Positions 53,962-61,660 of a DNA stretch of 64,000 nt are shown here, one piece after another. A program made the translations under genes and the position numbers. The notes below the pieces were generated by a model. The model was not told where the DNA came from. It saw nothing but the letters and a program-made list of their open reading frames with translations, and did no database searches. Positions within the stretch are counted from its first letter, which is position 1; every line of letters begins with the position of its first letter. Origin of the DNA: Haloarchaeobius amylolyticus (GTDB taxonomy: Archaea; Halobacteriota; Halobacteria; Halobacteriales; Natrialbaceae); NCBI RefSeq assembly GCF_026616195.1, contig NZ_JANHDH010000001.1, positions 868,001 to 932,000 on the forward strand, written 5' to 3'.

Positions 53962-55383
53962 ATGACACATGACGTCGCGTTCCTCGACGACCTCGCGCTC
54001 GCCGACGACCAGGTCACGACCGTCGAGGCGACACGCGAGAGCCACGCCTCGGACTGGGGGACCCCGGACGGCAAGGAGGTCGTGCCCGACGCCGTGGTGT
54101 ACCCCGAATCGACCGAGGACGTGTCGGCCATCCTCGCGGCCGCCACCGACCACGACGTGCCGGTCACGCCCTACGCCGCCGGGACGAGCCTGGAGGGCAA
54201 CGCGGTCCCGGCCTTCGCCGGCATCAGCATGGACCTGATGCGGCTGAACGACATCACCGACTTCCGGCCCGAGGACTTCCAGATAGACGTGCAAGCGGGC
54301 GTGATGGGGTCGGCCATCGACGACCGGGCCGGCGAGGCCGGGCTGTTCTTCCCGCCGCTGCCCTCCTCGGGCGACATCTCCACTATCGGCGGGATGCTCG
54401 CCAACGCCGCCAGCGGGATGCAGACCGTGAAGTACGGCGAGGTGGCCGACTGGGTGCTGGAGGTCGAGGCCGTCCTCGCCGACGGCTCGGTCATCTCCGC
54501 CGGCTCGAAGGCGGTGAAGACCTCCGCCGGGTACAACCTCCGCGACCTGCTCATCGGGAGCGAGGGCACCCTCGCGGTCATCACGGAGGCCACCCTGCGC
54601 CTCGCGGGCCGCCCCGAACAGATCCGCGGCGGCCGGGCCGTCTTCGAGACGCTGGACGGCGCGGCGGCCGCGGTCGAGGACACCGTCCAGTCCGGGGTCG
54701 ACGTGGCGAAGATCGAACTCGTCGACGCCGAGAGCGCGATGATGGCCAACGCCTACTCCGGCACCGACCTGCCCGACAGCCCCCTCGTCTTCCTCGAGTT
54801 CCACCGCAACCACGGCATCGAACGCGAGGTCGAGTTCTGCCGGTCCATCTTCGAGCACCACGGCGCGACCCGGTTCGAGGTCGCCGCGGCCGACGAGGGG
54901 ATGGCCGACCTCTGGCAGGCCCGCAAGGACATGGCGTACGCGATGCAGTCCTACGACCCCGACCTGACGCCGCTCCATCCCGGCGACATCACGGTGCCCA
55001 TCTCGAAGTACGCCGACGTCATCCGCTACGCCAAGGAACTCGCCGCGGAACACGACGTGCTCGTCCCCTGCTTCGGCCACGCCGGCGACGGGAACGTCCA
55101 CTACTCGGTGCTCGTGGACGAGGACGACCCCGAACAGGTCGAGGCCGGCGAGGAGGTCTACAGCGAGATCGTCGAGTACGCCATCGACTGCGGCGGCACC
55201 TGCACCGGCGAGCACGGCATCGGCCTCGGCAAGCGCGAGTACCTCGAACGCGAACACGGCGAGGCGACCGTCGAGGCCATGCGGAAGGTCAAGCGCGCGC
55301 TCGACCCCACCGACACGCTGAATCCCGGGAAGATGTTCCCGGAGACCGTCGACGGGGGGCGGGTCAGGGACGAGGACGCGTAG
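53962..55383 (+). CDS. FAD-linked 2-hydroxyacid dehydrogenase (GlcD / D-lactate dehydrogenase-like)
   Basis: This 473-residue flavoprotein of the VAO/PCMH fold has VVYPESTEDVSAILAAATDH and TPYAAGTSLEGNAVP (FAD loop). PPLPSSGDISTIGGMLANAA and LIGSEGTLAVITEATLRLAG also contact FAD. The C-terminal FAD-oxidase domain has CFGHAGDGNVHYSVLVDE (substrate/metal His) and GGTCTGEHGIGLGKREYL. It oxidises glycolate or D-lactate to the 2-oxoacid, passing electrons to the chain. A fused iron-sulfur domain, as in some archaeal forms, is absent. The TATA box TTTTAAT near 53931 is about 28 nt before this ATG; the frame itself begins at 53884. Confidence 0.9.
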   Translation: MTHDVAFLDDLALADDQVTTVEATRESHASDWGTPDGKEVVPDAVVYPESTEDVSAILAAATDHDVPVTPYAAGTSLEGNAVPAFAGISMDLMRLNDITDFRPEDFQIDVQAGVMGSAIDDRAGEAGLFFPPLPSSGDISTIGGMLANAASGMQTVKYGEVADWVLEVEAVLADGSVISAGSKAVKTSAGYNLRDLLIGSEGTLAVITEATLRLAGRPEQIRGGRAVFETLDGAAAAVEDTVQSGVDVAKIELVDAESAMMANAYSGTDLPDSPLVFLEFHRNHGIEREVEFCRSIFEHHGATRFEVAAADEGMADLWQARKDMAYAMQSYDPDLTPLHPGDITVPISKYADVIRYAKELAAEHDVLVPCFGHAGDGNVHYSVLVDEDDPEQVEAGEEVYSEIVEYAIDCGGTCTGEHGIGLGKREYLEREHGEATVEAMRKVKRALDPTDTLNPGKMFPETVDGGRVRDEDA

Positions 55384-55407
55384 AAGGGTCTCCCGGGGGC
55401 GGGCGGT

Positions 55408-55863
55408 TCAGCGCTCGAACTCGAACGTCTCGTCCTCCGGGGCCCGCTCGCGACCGTTCTCGACTCTGGCCTGTACGTCCTCCAGGCGCTCGTTCTCGAG
55501 CAGTTTCTCGGTCCGTTCCTCGAACTCCGTCTCCGAGAGCTCGCCGGCGGCGTAGCGTCGTTTGAGTTCCTCGAGGGCGTCGTCGGCCTCGCTCGGTGCG
55601 CGGGACGAGTGCGACACCTGGTTGCGGTCACGACTGCCACCGAACAGCGACCGGAGTTCGTCGTTCAGGATGGCGCTCAGCGGGAGGACGACGATGAACC
55701 CGAGGGCGGCGACGAGCCCGGCGATGCTGCCGAAGCCCATCACCCCGAGGAGGATGACGGCCGCGAGCGTGCCGAAGACGATGAGTGCGGGGAGCTTGTC
55801 GAAGAGGTCCGCGTCCTGATGGGTCGGGTCGAAGTCGACCTCGCCGCGCCGGTCGTCGGGCAT
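55408..55863 (-). CDS. SHOCT-domain membrane protein
   Basis: The 151-residue protein has two adjacent hydrophobic segments (about 22-45 and 46-65), a basic middle (SRDRNQVSHSSRAPSEAD) and a C-terminal SHOCT motif (DALEELKRRYAAGELSETEF, then EERTEKLL), a short helix-turn-helix thought to mediate oligomerisation. The ATG at 55863 has a TATA box (reverse of 55888-55895, GATATTTT) with an upstream CGAAAACG. The frame extends to 56043 but runs into the next gene. Confidence 0.8.
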   Translation of the reverse strand: MPDDRRGEVDFDPTHQDADLFDKLPALIVFGTLAAVILLGVMGFGSIAGLVAALGFIVVLPLSAILNDELRSLFGGSRDRNQVSHSSRAPSEADDALEELKRRYAAGELSETEFEERTEKLLENERLEDVQARVENGRERAPEDETFEFER

Positions 55864-55936
55864 GTTCGTACCAGTCCCGTGAGGGAAAATATCGTTTTCG
55901 ACTCGGATGGCACAGGCACCCACGGCCCCGGTCGAA

Positions 55937-57634
55937 TCAGTCCTCGATGAGCACGTCCACGACCGATGGCCCGGACTCCGCGACTGCCTCGGCGAGCGTG
56001 TCCTCGAGGTCGGGCAGCGAGTCCACGAGGTGGCCCGAGGCACCGTTGCTCTCGGCGTTCTTCGGGATGTCCACGGGCGGGTCGAAGTCCATCCCGACGA
56101 ACTCGTAGTCCGCCTCCTCGCCGCCGAACATGCTCACCGTGTTGTCCTTCAGGATGCGGTAGTTCCGGTTGTCCGGGACCACGACGGTCAGGTCGAGGTC
56201 GTGTCTGGCCGCGGTGTAGAGCGCGTTCGGGTAGTAGAGGTACGAGCCGTCGCCGACGAAGCCGTACACCGTCCGGGACCCTCCGCGGTCCCGCTCGGCG
56301 AGTGCTGCGCCAACCGCCGCCGGCAGGCCGTACCCCAGGCCGCCGCCCTTGTTGCCCATGATGTGCCCCGGCTGGAAGTCCCAGCGCGTGAGCAGGGCGT
56401 AGCGAGCCGTCACGCCCTCGTCCATGACGAACGCGTCCGGCGCGACCGCCTGCATCGCGTCCACGAGGTCGGCCTTCGAGACCGCGTCCTCGGCCGTCTC
56501 GTCCTCGCCCATCTCGTTCATCTGCTGGCTGGCGAGTTGCTTCATCGCGTCGACCTGCACCAGCCGTTCCTCGCGCGTCTCGTCGTCGACGCGGTCGGCC
56601 ACGCGCTCCGCGAGGTCGGCCATGACGTGGCCCATGTCGCCCGTGACGACCGTCGCGGGGTGATTCTTCGCGCCCTGCCACGGCTGGTCGGTCAGGTCGA
56701 CGATGGTCGCGTCGTCGGGCACGAGCGGGTTCTCGTGGGCCCACAGCGTCGTGTTGGTCGAACAGCCCGCGAAGACGAGCGTGTCGGTGTGAAAGAGCGT
56801 CTGCGCCAGTTGCTCGTTCGGCGGGACGTGGCTCACCCACTGCTCGTGGTCGGTCGGGAAGTTCACCTCGTAACCCAGTATCTCGCCGTGGACCCGCGCG
56901 CCCGCGGCCTCCGCGAGGTCGACCGCCGCCTCAACCGGGTCGACGCCGGACCAGGCGCGGTGGCGACCCACGTGGTCACCCACGACGAGCACCGGGTTCT
57001 CGGCCTCGGCCAGCGCGTCGGCCGCGTCGTCGAGCGCCGCCGGGTCGCCCCGCCCCGGGTTCGGGATGGTCCCACCCATCGGTTCGGGCTCCTGTTCGGT
57101 CTCGTCGGTCATCACGTCCAGCGGGAGCGCCAGGAAGACCGGGCCGGTCGGCGGCGTGCACGCAACCCGGAAGGCCCGGCGGAGCATCGTCGGCAGCGCC
57201 TCCACGGACAGCACCTCGTCGGACCACTTGGTGTACTGCTCGGTCAGTTCGACGAGGTCGCCCGAGAGGATGGGCTCCTCGTGGCGGAAGTGGCGCTCGT
57301 GGTTCCCCGCCGTCACGACCAGCGGCGCACCGGCCATGTAGGCACCGTAGAGGTTCCCGAGCCCGTGGGCCATCCCCGGCGCGACGTGCAGGTTGACGAC
57401 ACCCGCCGGGAGCCCCTCGTCCTCGTCGGCGTACTGGCGCCTGACGCTGGCGTAGCCCGCGGCCGCCCCGACCGCCACGTCCTCGTGGAGGCCGAGTACG
57501 TACTCGACCTCGGACTCGGCGATGGCGTTCACGACCGGGAGTTCGGTCGTGCCCGGGTTGCCGAAGACGTACTCGACACCGTACTCGTCGAGGGCGTCGA
57601 CGAACAACTGTGCACCAGTGCGAGATTGTGTCAT
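55937..57634 (-). CDS. Thiamine diphosphate-dependent decarboxylase/synthase (acetolactate synthase-like)
   Basis: This 565-residue ThDP enzyme has three domains. The N-terminal Pyr domain has VFGNPGTTELPVVNAIAESE and the activating Glu in GLHEDVAVGAAAGYA. The central domain is NPVLVVGDHVGRHRAW. The C-terminal PP domain binds Mg-ThDP: FVGDGSYLYYPNALYTAARH, then VVVPDNRNYRIL gives the GDG-x(25)-N motif. The GN-PGT and LHED motifs resemble benzoylformate decarboxylase and acetolactate synthase-like enzymes rather than true IlvB (no partner ilvN nearby). The substrate is unknown. A TATA box (reverse of 57658-57666) is about 28 nt before the ATG. Confidence 0.88.
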   Translation of the reverse strand: MTQSRTGAQLFVDALDEYGVEYVFGNPGTTELPVVNAIAESEVEYVLGLHEDVAVGAAAGYASVRRQYADEDEGLPAGVVNLHVAPGMAHGLGNLYGAYMAGAPLVVTAGNHERHFRHEEPILSGDLVELTEQYTKWSDEVLSVEALPTMLRRAFRVACTPPTGPVFLALPLDVMTDETEQEPEPMGGTIPNPGRGDPAALDDAADALAEAENPVLVVGDHVGRHRAWSGVDPVEAAVDLAEAAGARVHGEILGYEVNFPTDHEQWVSHVPPNEQLAQTLFHTDTLVFAGCSTNTTLWAHENPLVPDDATIVDLTDQPWQGAKNHPATVVTGDMGHVMADLAERVADRVDDETREERLVQVDAMKQLASQQMNEMGEDETAEDAVSKADLVDAMQAVAPDAFVMDEGVTARYALLTRWDFQPGHIMGNKGGGLGYGLPAAVGAALAERDRGGSRTVYGFVGDGSYLYYPNALYTAARHDLDLTVVVPDNRNYRILKDNTVSMFGGEEADYEFVGMDFDPPVDIPKNAESNGASGHLVDSLPDLEDTLAEAVAESGPSVVDVLIED

Positions 57635-57959
57635 GAGATGAGTGTCGGGTGGTGGTCACAAAACGATTCGGCTGCCGGTGGTCTCGAGTGCTGCTGTCGT
57701 GGTCGGTTCAGCGGTGGAACTCGAAGGGACTGGTTCCGCCGAGCATCGAACTCGCGCCGATGGCAGTGGAAACCGCAACCGCAACCGCACCGCTCCGCAC
57801 CACGCCCTCCCCAGCCGATTCCGATGCTCGCTCCACTGCGTTTCGCTGCGCTTCTCATCCCTCGCGCGCTGCTGCCGCTGGCCCTCGCTATCGCTCGGGA
57901 CCGGCGGCTGCGCGCGCCAGACAGAAAGAGAAGAAGCGTCGCAGACTGTCGTACCCGTC
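57635..57959. other. Intergenic region between MetY and the ThDP enzyme gene
   Basis: The right part holds the MetY terminator tract. The left part (57635-57680) holds the ThDP enzyme promoter. Between them is a low-complexity stretch with three tandem AACCGC units near 57773-57790. A segment dominated by CGCT/GCGC runs (57825-57910) follows; it is common in haloarchaeal intergenic DNA and has no coding potential that I can support. Confidence 0.55.
57921..57936 (-). terminator. Pyrimidine-rich terminator of metY
   Basis: On the reverse strand the tract reads CTTCTTCTCTTTCTGT, beginning 23 nt after the metY stop. A T-rich sequence without a hairpin is normal for archaeal termination. Confidence 0.5.
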
Positions 57960-59246
57960 TCAGTGCGCCCGCTCGATGGCCTGGTCGAGGTCGGCGATGA
58001 TGTCGTCGACCTCCTCGATACCGACCGAGAGCCGGACGAGGTCCGGGGTGACACCGCTCGCCATCTGCTCCTCCTCGGTGAGCTGCTGGTGGGTGGTGCT
58101 GCCGGGGTGGATGATGAGCGACTTGGCGTCGCCGACGTTGGCGAGCAGGCTCAGGAGTTCGGTCTCCTCGGTGACGGCGCGGCCGGCCTCGTAGCCGCCC
58201 TCGAGCCCGAAGGTGATCATGCCGCCGTAGCCGCCGTCGAGGTACTCGCTGGCCGTCTCGTGGGTCTCGTGGCTCTCGAGGCCGGGGTAGGTGACCCACT
58301 CGACCTTCTCGTGGTCCTCGAGGAACCGGGCGACCTCGAGGGCGTTCTCGGAGTGGCGCTCGACGCGCAGGGGCAGCGTCTCGAGCTTCTGGAGGGTGAC
58401 CCAGGCGTCGAAGGGAGACTGCTGGTCGCCGAGGTCGCGCAGGCCCCGGGCGCGGGCGGCCATCGCGAAGGCCATGTCGCCGAAGCGCTCCTGGAAGTTG
58501 ACGCCGTGGTACGCCGGGTTGTCGCCGGCGACCTCGGGGTAGTCCTCGGCGGTCCAGTCGAACGAACCGCCGTCGATGAGGACCCCGCCGATGGAGGTGC
58601 CAGACCCGTGGATCCACTTCGTGGTGGAGTGCCAGACGAGGTCGGCGCCATGGTCGAGCGGGTTGCAGAGGTACGGCGTCGCGAACGTGTTGTCGACGAA
58701 CAGGGGCGCGCCGTGCTCATGGGCGATGTCGGCGATGCGCTGGATGTCCGGCGTCACGAGCGCCGGGTTCCCGATGGTCTCGAGGTGGACGTAGGCGGTG
58801 TCCTCGTCGATGGCCTCGGCGTAGGCGTCGTAGTCCAGTGTCTCGACGAAGCGGGCCTCGACCCCGCGGCGCGGCGCGGTGTGCGTGAAGTAGGTGTAGG
58901 TGCCGCCGTAGAGCGACGACGCGGTGACGATGTTGTCGCCCTCGCCCGCGAGCACGAACGTCGCGAGGTCGAGCGCGGCCATCCCGGAGGAGGTGGCGAC
59001 GGCCGCCACGCCGTTCTCCAGCGCGGCGAGGCGCTGTTCGAGCACCGCGTTGGTCGGGTTCATGATGCGGCTGTAGATGTTGCCCGCCTCCTCCAGCGCG
59101 AACAGGCTGGCGGCGTGCTCGGCGTCGTCGAAGACGTAGGAGGTCGTCTGGTACAGCGGCGGGGCGCGCGAGCCGGTCGTCGGGTCGGGTTCCTGGCCGG
59201 CGTGGACGCTGTTCGTTGCGAAGCCGTGAGATTCGTCGTCTGCCAT
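57960..59246 (-). CDS. O-acetylhomoserine sulfhydrylase family (MetY-like)
   Basis: This 428-residue PLP enzyme of the Cys/Met-metabolism family condenses O-acetylhomoserine (or serine) with sulfide or a thiol. The PLP lysine is in WHSTTKWIHGSGTSIGG. The phosphate-binding piece is ATSSGMAALDLATFVLA, and VDNTFATPYLCNPLDHGADL precedes the lysine. FATNSVHAGQEPDPTTGSRA starts the chain, and LIHPGSTTHQQLTEEEQ is near the C-terminus. Starting from the ATG at 59246 fits the family; the frame itself extends to 59291. A TATA box (reverse of 59272-59277) gives a leaderless transcript. Confidence 0.9.
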   Translation of the reverse strand: MADDESHGFATNSVHAGQEPDPTTGSRAPPLYQTTSYVFDDAEHAASLFALEEAGNIYSRIMNPTNAVLEQRLAALENGVAAVATSSGMAALDLATFVLAGEGDNIVTASSLYGGTYTYFTHTAPRRGVEARFVETLDYDAYAEAIDEDTAYVHLETIGNPALVTPDIQRIADIAHEHGAPLFVDNTFATPYLCNPLDHGADLVWHSTTKWIHGSGTSIGGVLIDGGSFDWTAEDYPEVAGDNPAYHGVNFQERFGDMAFAMAARARGLRDLGDQQSPFDAWVTLQKLETLPLRVERHSENALEVARFLEDHEKVEWVTYPGLESHETHETASEYLDGGYGGMITFGLEGGYEAGRAVTEETELLSLLANVGDAKSLIIHPGSTTHQQLTEEEQMASGVTPDLVRLSVGIEEVDDIIADLDQAIERAH

Positions 59247-59452
59247 GCAGCATACTCCTTTCAGGGACCGCCTTAACCTACCGACACCCACAACACTGAC
59301 CTCGTTTCGTCGTCAGGGACACGGAGGACGGAAGCGGCGAACCAGTCGATTTCGGGCGTCTCGTGGCCTCGATAACGGTGTCACCCGAGGCCGTCGCCTC
59401 CTCGCGGCGCGAACGCTGTCATAGATATCGGCAAGGTGTGCGCCACCACCGA

Positions 59453-59567
59453 GCGTTCAAGGAGGAAGCCGCGGCCAGCCCCGGCGTGCGCTGAGAACCA
59501 TCACGGGACGCGTCGCGGGTGTGCGACACGGCCGTCTCGTGCCCTGACTCCGTGTCGCCTGTTCGCC
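59453..59567 (+). ncRNA. Structured repeat, copy B (candidate small RNA)
   Basis: This 115-nt element matches 11984-12102. The conserved blocks are GCGTTCAA (59453-59460), GTGCGCTGA (59486-59494), GGGTGTGCGAC (59517-59527) and GTCGCCTGTTCGCC (59554-59567). Its main stem is 59523-59531 with 59550-59558 (GCGACACGG/CCGTGTCGC, 9 bp); copy A has GCGACGA/TCGTCGC at the same place, so paired differences keep the stem. The other stem is imperfect here (CCCG/CGGG plus GTGCG/CGCGT around a 2x2 loop). An AT-rich box (CATAGATATC, 59420-59429) is about 26 nt before the 5' edge. It occupies the gap between metY and the F420-type gene. Confidence 0.5.
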
Positions 59568-59588
59568 AGAGAAGGTGCCGCAGTACCG

Positions 59589-60596
59589 CTATTCCGCGCC
59601 GGGTGCGAGCGCCTCGAGCGTCGCGTGGATCTGCTCCTGGGTCGCCGCACGCGGGAAGCCGACGCTGACGGCGTCGACCCCCTCGATGTCCGCGAACTTC
59701 TGGAGTTCGTCGCGGGCGCGCTCGGGCGTCCCGGCCGCCGTGAAGTCGTCCAGCATCTCGTCGGTGAAGATCTCCAGTGCCTCCTCGCGGTCGCCGTTCA
59801 TCCAGTTCGCGGCGATGGCGTGGGCCTCGTCCTCGTAGCCCTGCCGCGCCAGCGAGTCGCGGTAGTACGTGCCCATCGCGCCGACGTAGAACGCGGAGTG
59901 CTGCCGGGTCAGCTCCCGGGCCTCCTCGCCGTCCTCGAGCGCACAGCACGTCAGCGACAGCGTGCACTGCTGCTCGCTCCGGTCGCGGTCGCCCATCTCG
60001 CCGCCGCGCTCGAAGTCCTCCAGCCGGTCGCGCATCGTCTCCGGCGTGAAGAGGATGGCGTGCCAGCCGTCGGCGAACCGGCCCGCCAGTTCGACCGCCT
60101 TCGGGCCCATGCCGGCCACGTCCACGTCCGGCGCGGGCTCGGGCGGGTCACAGCGCAGGCGGAACCCGGAGACGTTGAAGTACTCGCCGTTGTAGTCGAG
60201 TTCCTCGCCCGCCAGCACCATCTTGATGATGTCGACGTACTCGCGGGTGCGTCGCAGCGGGTTCCCGAAGTCCTCGCCGTGCCAGCCGCCGATGACGGCC
60301 GGGCCGGAGGGCCCGATGCCGAGGCGGAAGCGCCCGTCGGAGACCTCCTGGAGCGTCGCGGCCGTCTGCGCGAGCAGCGCCGGGGACCGCGAGTAGACGT
60401 TCATGATGGAGGAGCCGATGCCGATCTCCTCGGTCGCGTGGGCGATGCTCGTCATGATGGTGACCGCGTCGCGGCCCCACGTCTCGGGGAGCCAGACGAA
60501 GTCGTAGCCCAGTTCCTCGGCCTTTACGGCCTGGTCGACGAAGTCCTGGACGCTCTCCTGTGCAGCGACTGGCAGGTGGACGTGCCGTTCGGTCAT
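59589..60596 (-). CDS. F420-dependent luciferase-like oxidoreductase (TIGR04024 type)
   Basis: The 335-residue TIM-barrel LLM protein begins RHVHLPVAAQESVQDFVDQA and has VWLPETWGRDAVTIMTSIAH, RFRLGIGPSGPAVIGGWHG, and GMGPKAVELAGRFADGWHAI. The last 'A..aDGW' phrase is typical of coenzyme F420-using family members. It matches the haloarchaea-specific subgroup as I recall it. The substrate is unknown. The TATA box (reverse of 60622-60630) is about 28 nt before the ATG, and the gene is monocistronic. Confidence 0.85.
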   Translation of the reverse strand: MTERHVHLPVAAQESVQDFVDQAVKAEELGYDFVWLPETWGRDAVTIMTSIAHATEEIGIGSSIMNVYSRSPALLAQTAATLQEVSDGRFRLGIGPSGPAVIGGWHGEDFGNPLRRTREYVDIIKMVLAGEELDYNGEYFNVSGFRLRCDPPEPAPDVDVAGMGPKAVELAGRFADGWHAILFTPETMRDRLEDFERGGEMGDRDRSEQQCTLSLTCCALEDGEEARELTRQHSAFYVGAMGTYYRDSLARQGYEDEAHAIAANWMNGDREEALEIFTDEMLDDFTAAGTPERARDELQKFADIEGVDAVSVGFPRAATQEQIHATLEALAPGAE

Positions 60597-60695
60597 TCTC
60601 TGTGAATGGATGCCACCCCAACAACAAAAAGAGGGATGGAAGTTGTCTGTCGTTGAACGCGGTTTGCTACTGGCCCCAGTTCACTCCCGGCTCGC

Positions 60696-61472
60696 TCAGA
60701 CGTCCGGGGACTCCATGATGTCGGGCAGGCCAGCCGCGGTGATGGTCTGCCCGACGACGTACGACGACGCGGGCGACGCCAGGAACTGTGCGATGTCGGC
60801 GATCTCCTCGCTCAGCCCGATGCGGCGTTCGACCTCGTCGCGGTCGATCTCGTCGGCGGTGACGCCCATCTGGCTGGCGACGCCGGGAGTGGCGACGAAG
60901 CCGGGCGCGATGCAGTTGACCCGGACGTCGTCGTCGGCCCACTCGTAGGCGAGCGTCTTCGTGAGGTTCTCGACGGCTGCCTTGGCGGCGGCGTAGTGAC
61001 TCATCCACGGGGCGCCCTGCTGGCCGGCGACGCTGGAGAGGTTGATGACGGTCCCGTTCGACTCCTTCAGGTGCTCCGCGGCGGCCTGCACGCAGTGGTA
61101 CGTCCCGGTGAGGTTGATGTCCACGATGGTCGACCAGCCGTTCGGCGAGATGTCGTCGAAGTTCGCCATGAACGACGCGCCGGCGTTGTTCACCAGCACG
61201 TCGATACCGCCGAACTCCTCGACGGTCGCCTCGACCAGCGCCTCGACCGCCTCGCGGTCTGTCACGTCGCACTCGACCGCGTGGGCGTCGCCGGGCCGGT
61301 CGCTCTCTTCGATGCCCTCGGCGACCGGTTCGACGTTCTCCATGTCCCGCGAGCAGACGACGACGTCGACGCCGTCGTCGGCGAACCGCTCCGCGATAAC
61401 CTTCCCGATACCGCTGGACGAGCCGGTGACGATGGCGACGTCGCCGTCGACGTGGAACTGTTCGGTCGTCAT
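60696..61472 (-). CDS. Short-chain dehydrogenase/reductase (FabG-like)
   Basis: This 258-residue SDR has the NAD(P) motif IVTGSSSGIGKVIAERFAD, the structural NNAGASFMANF, catalytic Ser in VINLSSVAGQQG and YAAAK (Tyr-x3-Lys). The C-terminal part carries VNCIAPGFVATPGV and SSYVVGQTITAAGLPD. FabG-like enzymes reduce 3-oxoacyl or other carbonyl groups; the substrate is unknown. The ATG at 61472 is chosen because the Rossmann fold begins within ten residues. The frame extends to 61601 through the promoter. A palindrome overlaps the predicted transcript start. Confidence 0.9.
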   Translation of the reverse strand: MTTEQFHVDGDVAIVTGSSSGIGKVIAERFADDGVDVVVCSRDMENVEPVAEGIEESDRPGDAHAVECDVTDREAVEALVEATVEEFGGIDVLVNNAGASFMANFDDISPNGWSTIVDINLTGTYHCVQAAAEHLKESNGTVINLSSVAGQQGAPWMSHYAAAKAAVENLTKTLAYEWADDDVRVNCIAPGFVATPGVASQMGVTADEIDRDEVERRIGLSEEIADIAQFLASPASSYVVGQTITAAGLPDIMESPDV

Positions 61473-61501
61473 CGTCCGCCCTCCGTGCTGTGAACTTGCA
61501 T

Positions 61502-61537
61502 ACTCTCGGAGAGTGTACGGGGAGCGAGTTAAAAGTG
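61502..61537 (-). promoter_or_regulatory. Promoter of the SDR gene with candidate operator
   Basis: The reverse-strand TATA box TTTTAACTC covers 61529-61537, predicting a start near 61507. The palindrome ACTCTC-C-GAGAGT (reverse strand; 61502-61514) sits on that start, leaving a leader of about 35 nt to the ATG. Confidence 0.55.
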
Positions 61538-61660
61538 AACGAACCCCACACGCCGGGCCGGAAGTTGTGGGCCGACCACACTCGCGACCGTGGACTGTCA
61601 AGCGGCCAGTAGTGATATATGCGCCGAAATTTTAGATAGATTACAACTACGGGGGAGCGC

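Noticed and set aside
57825-57910. CGCT/GCGC-rich stretch as a specific repeat family
   Set aside because: The sequence is low-complexity and has no matching second copy in the window. It is best described as ordinary haloarchaeal intergenic DNA.
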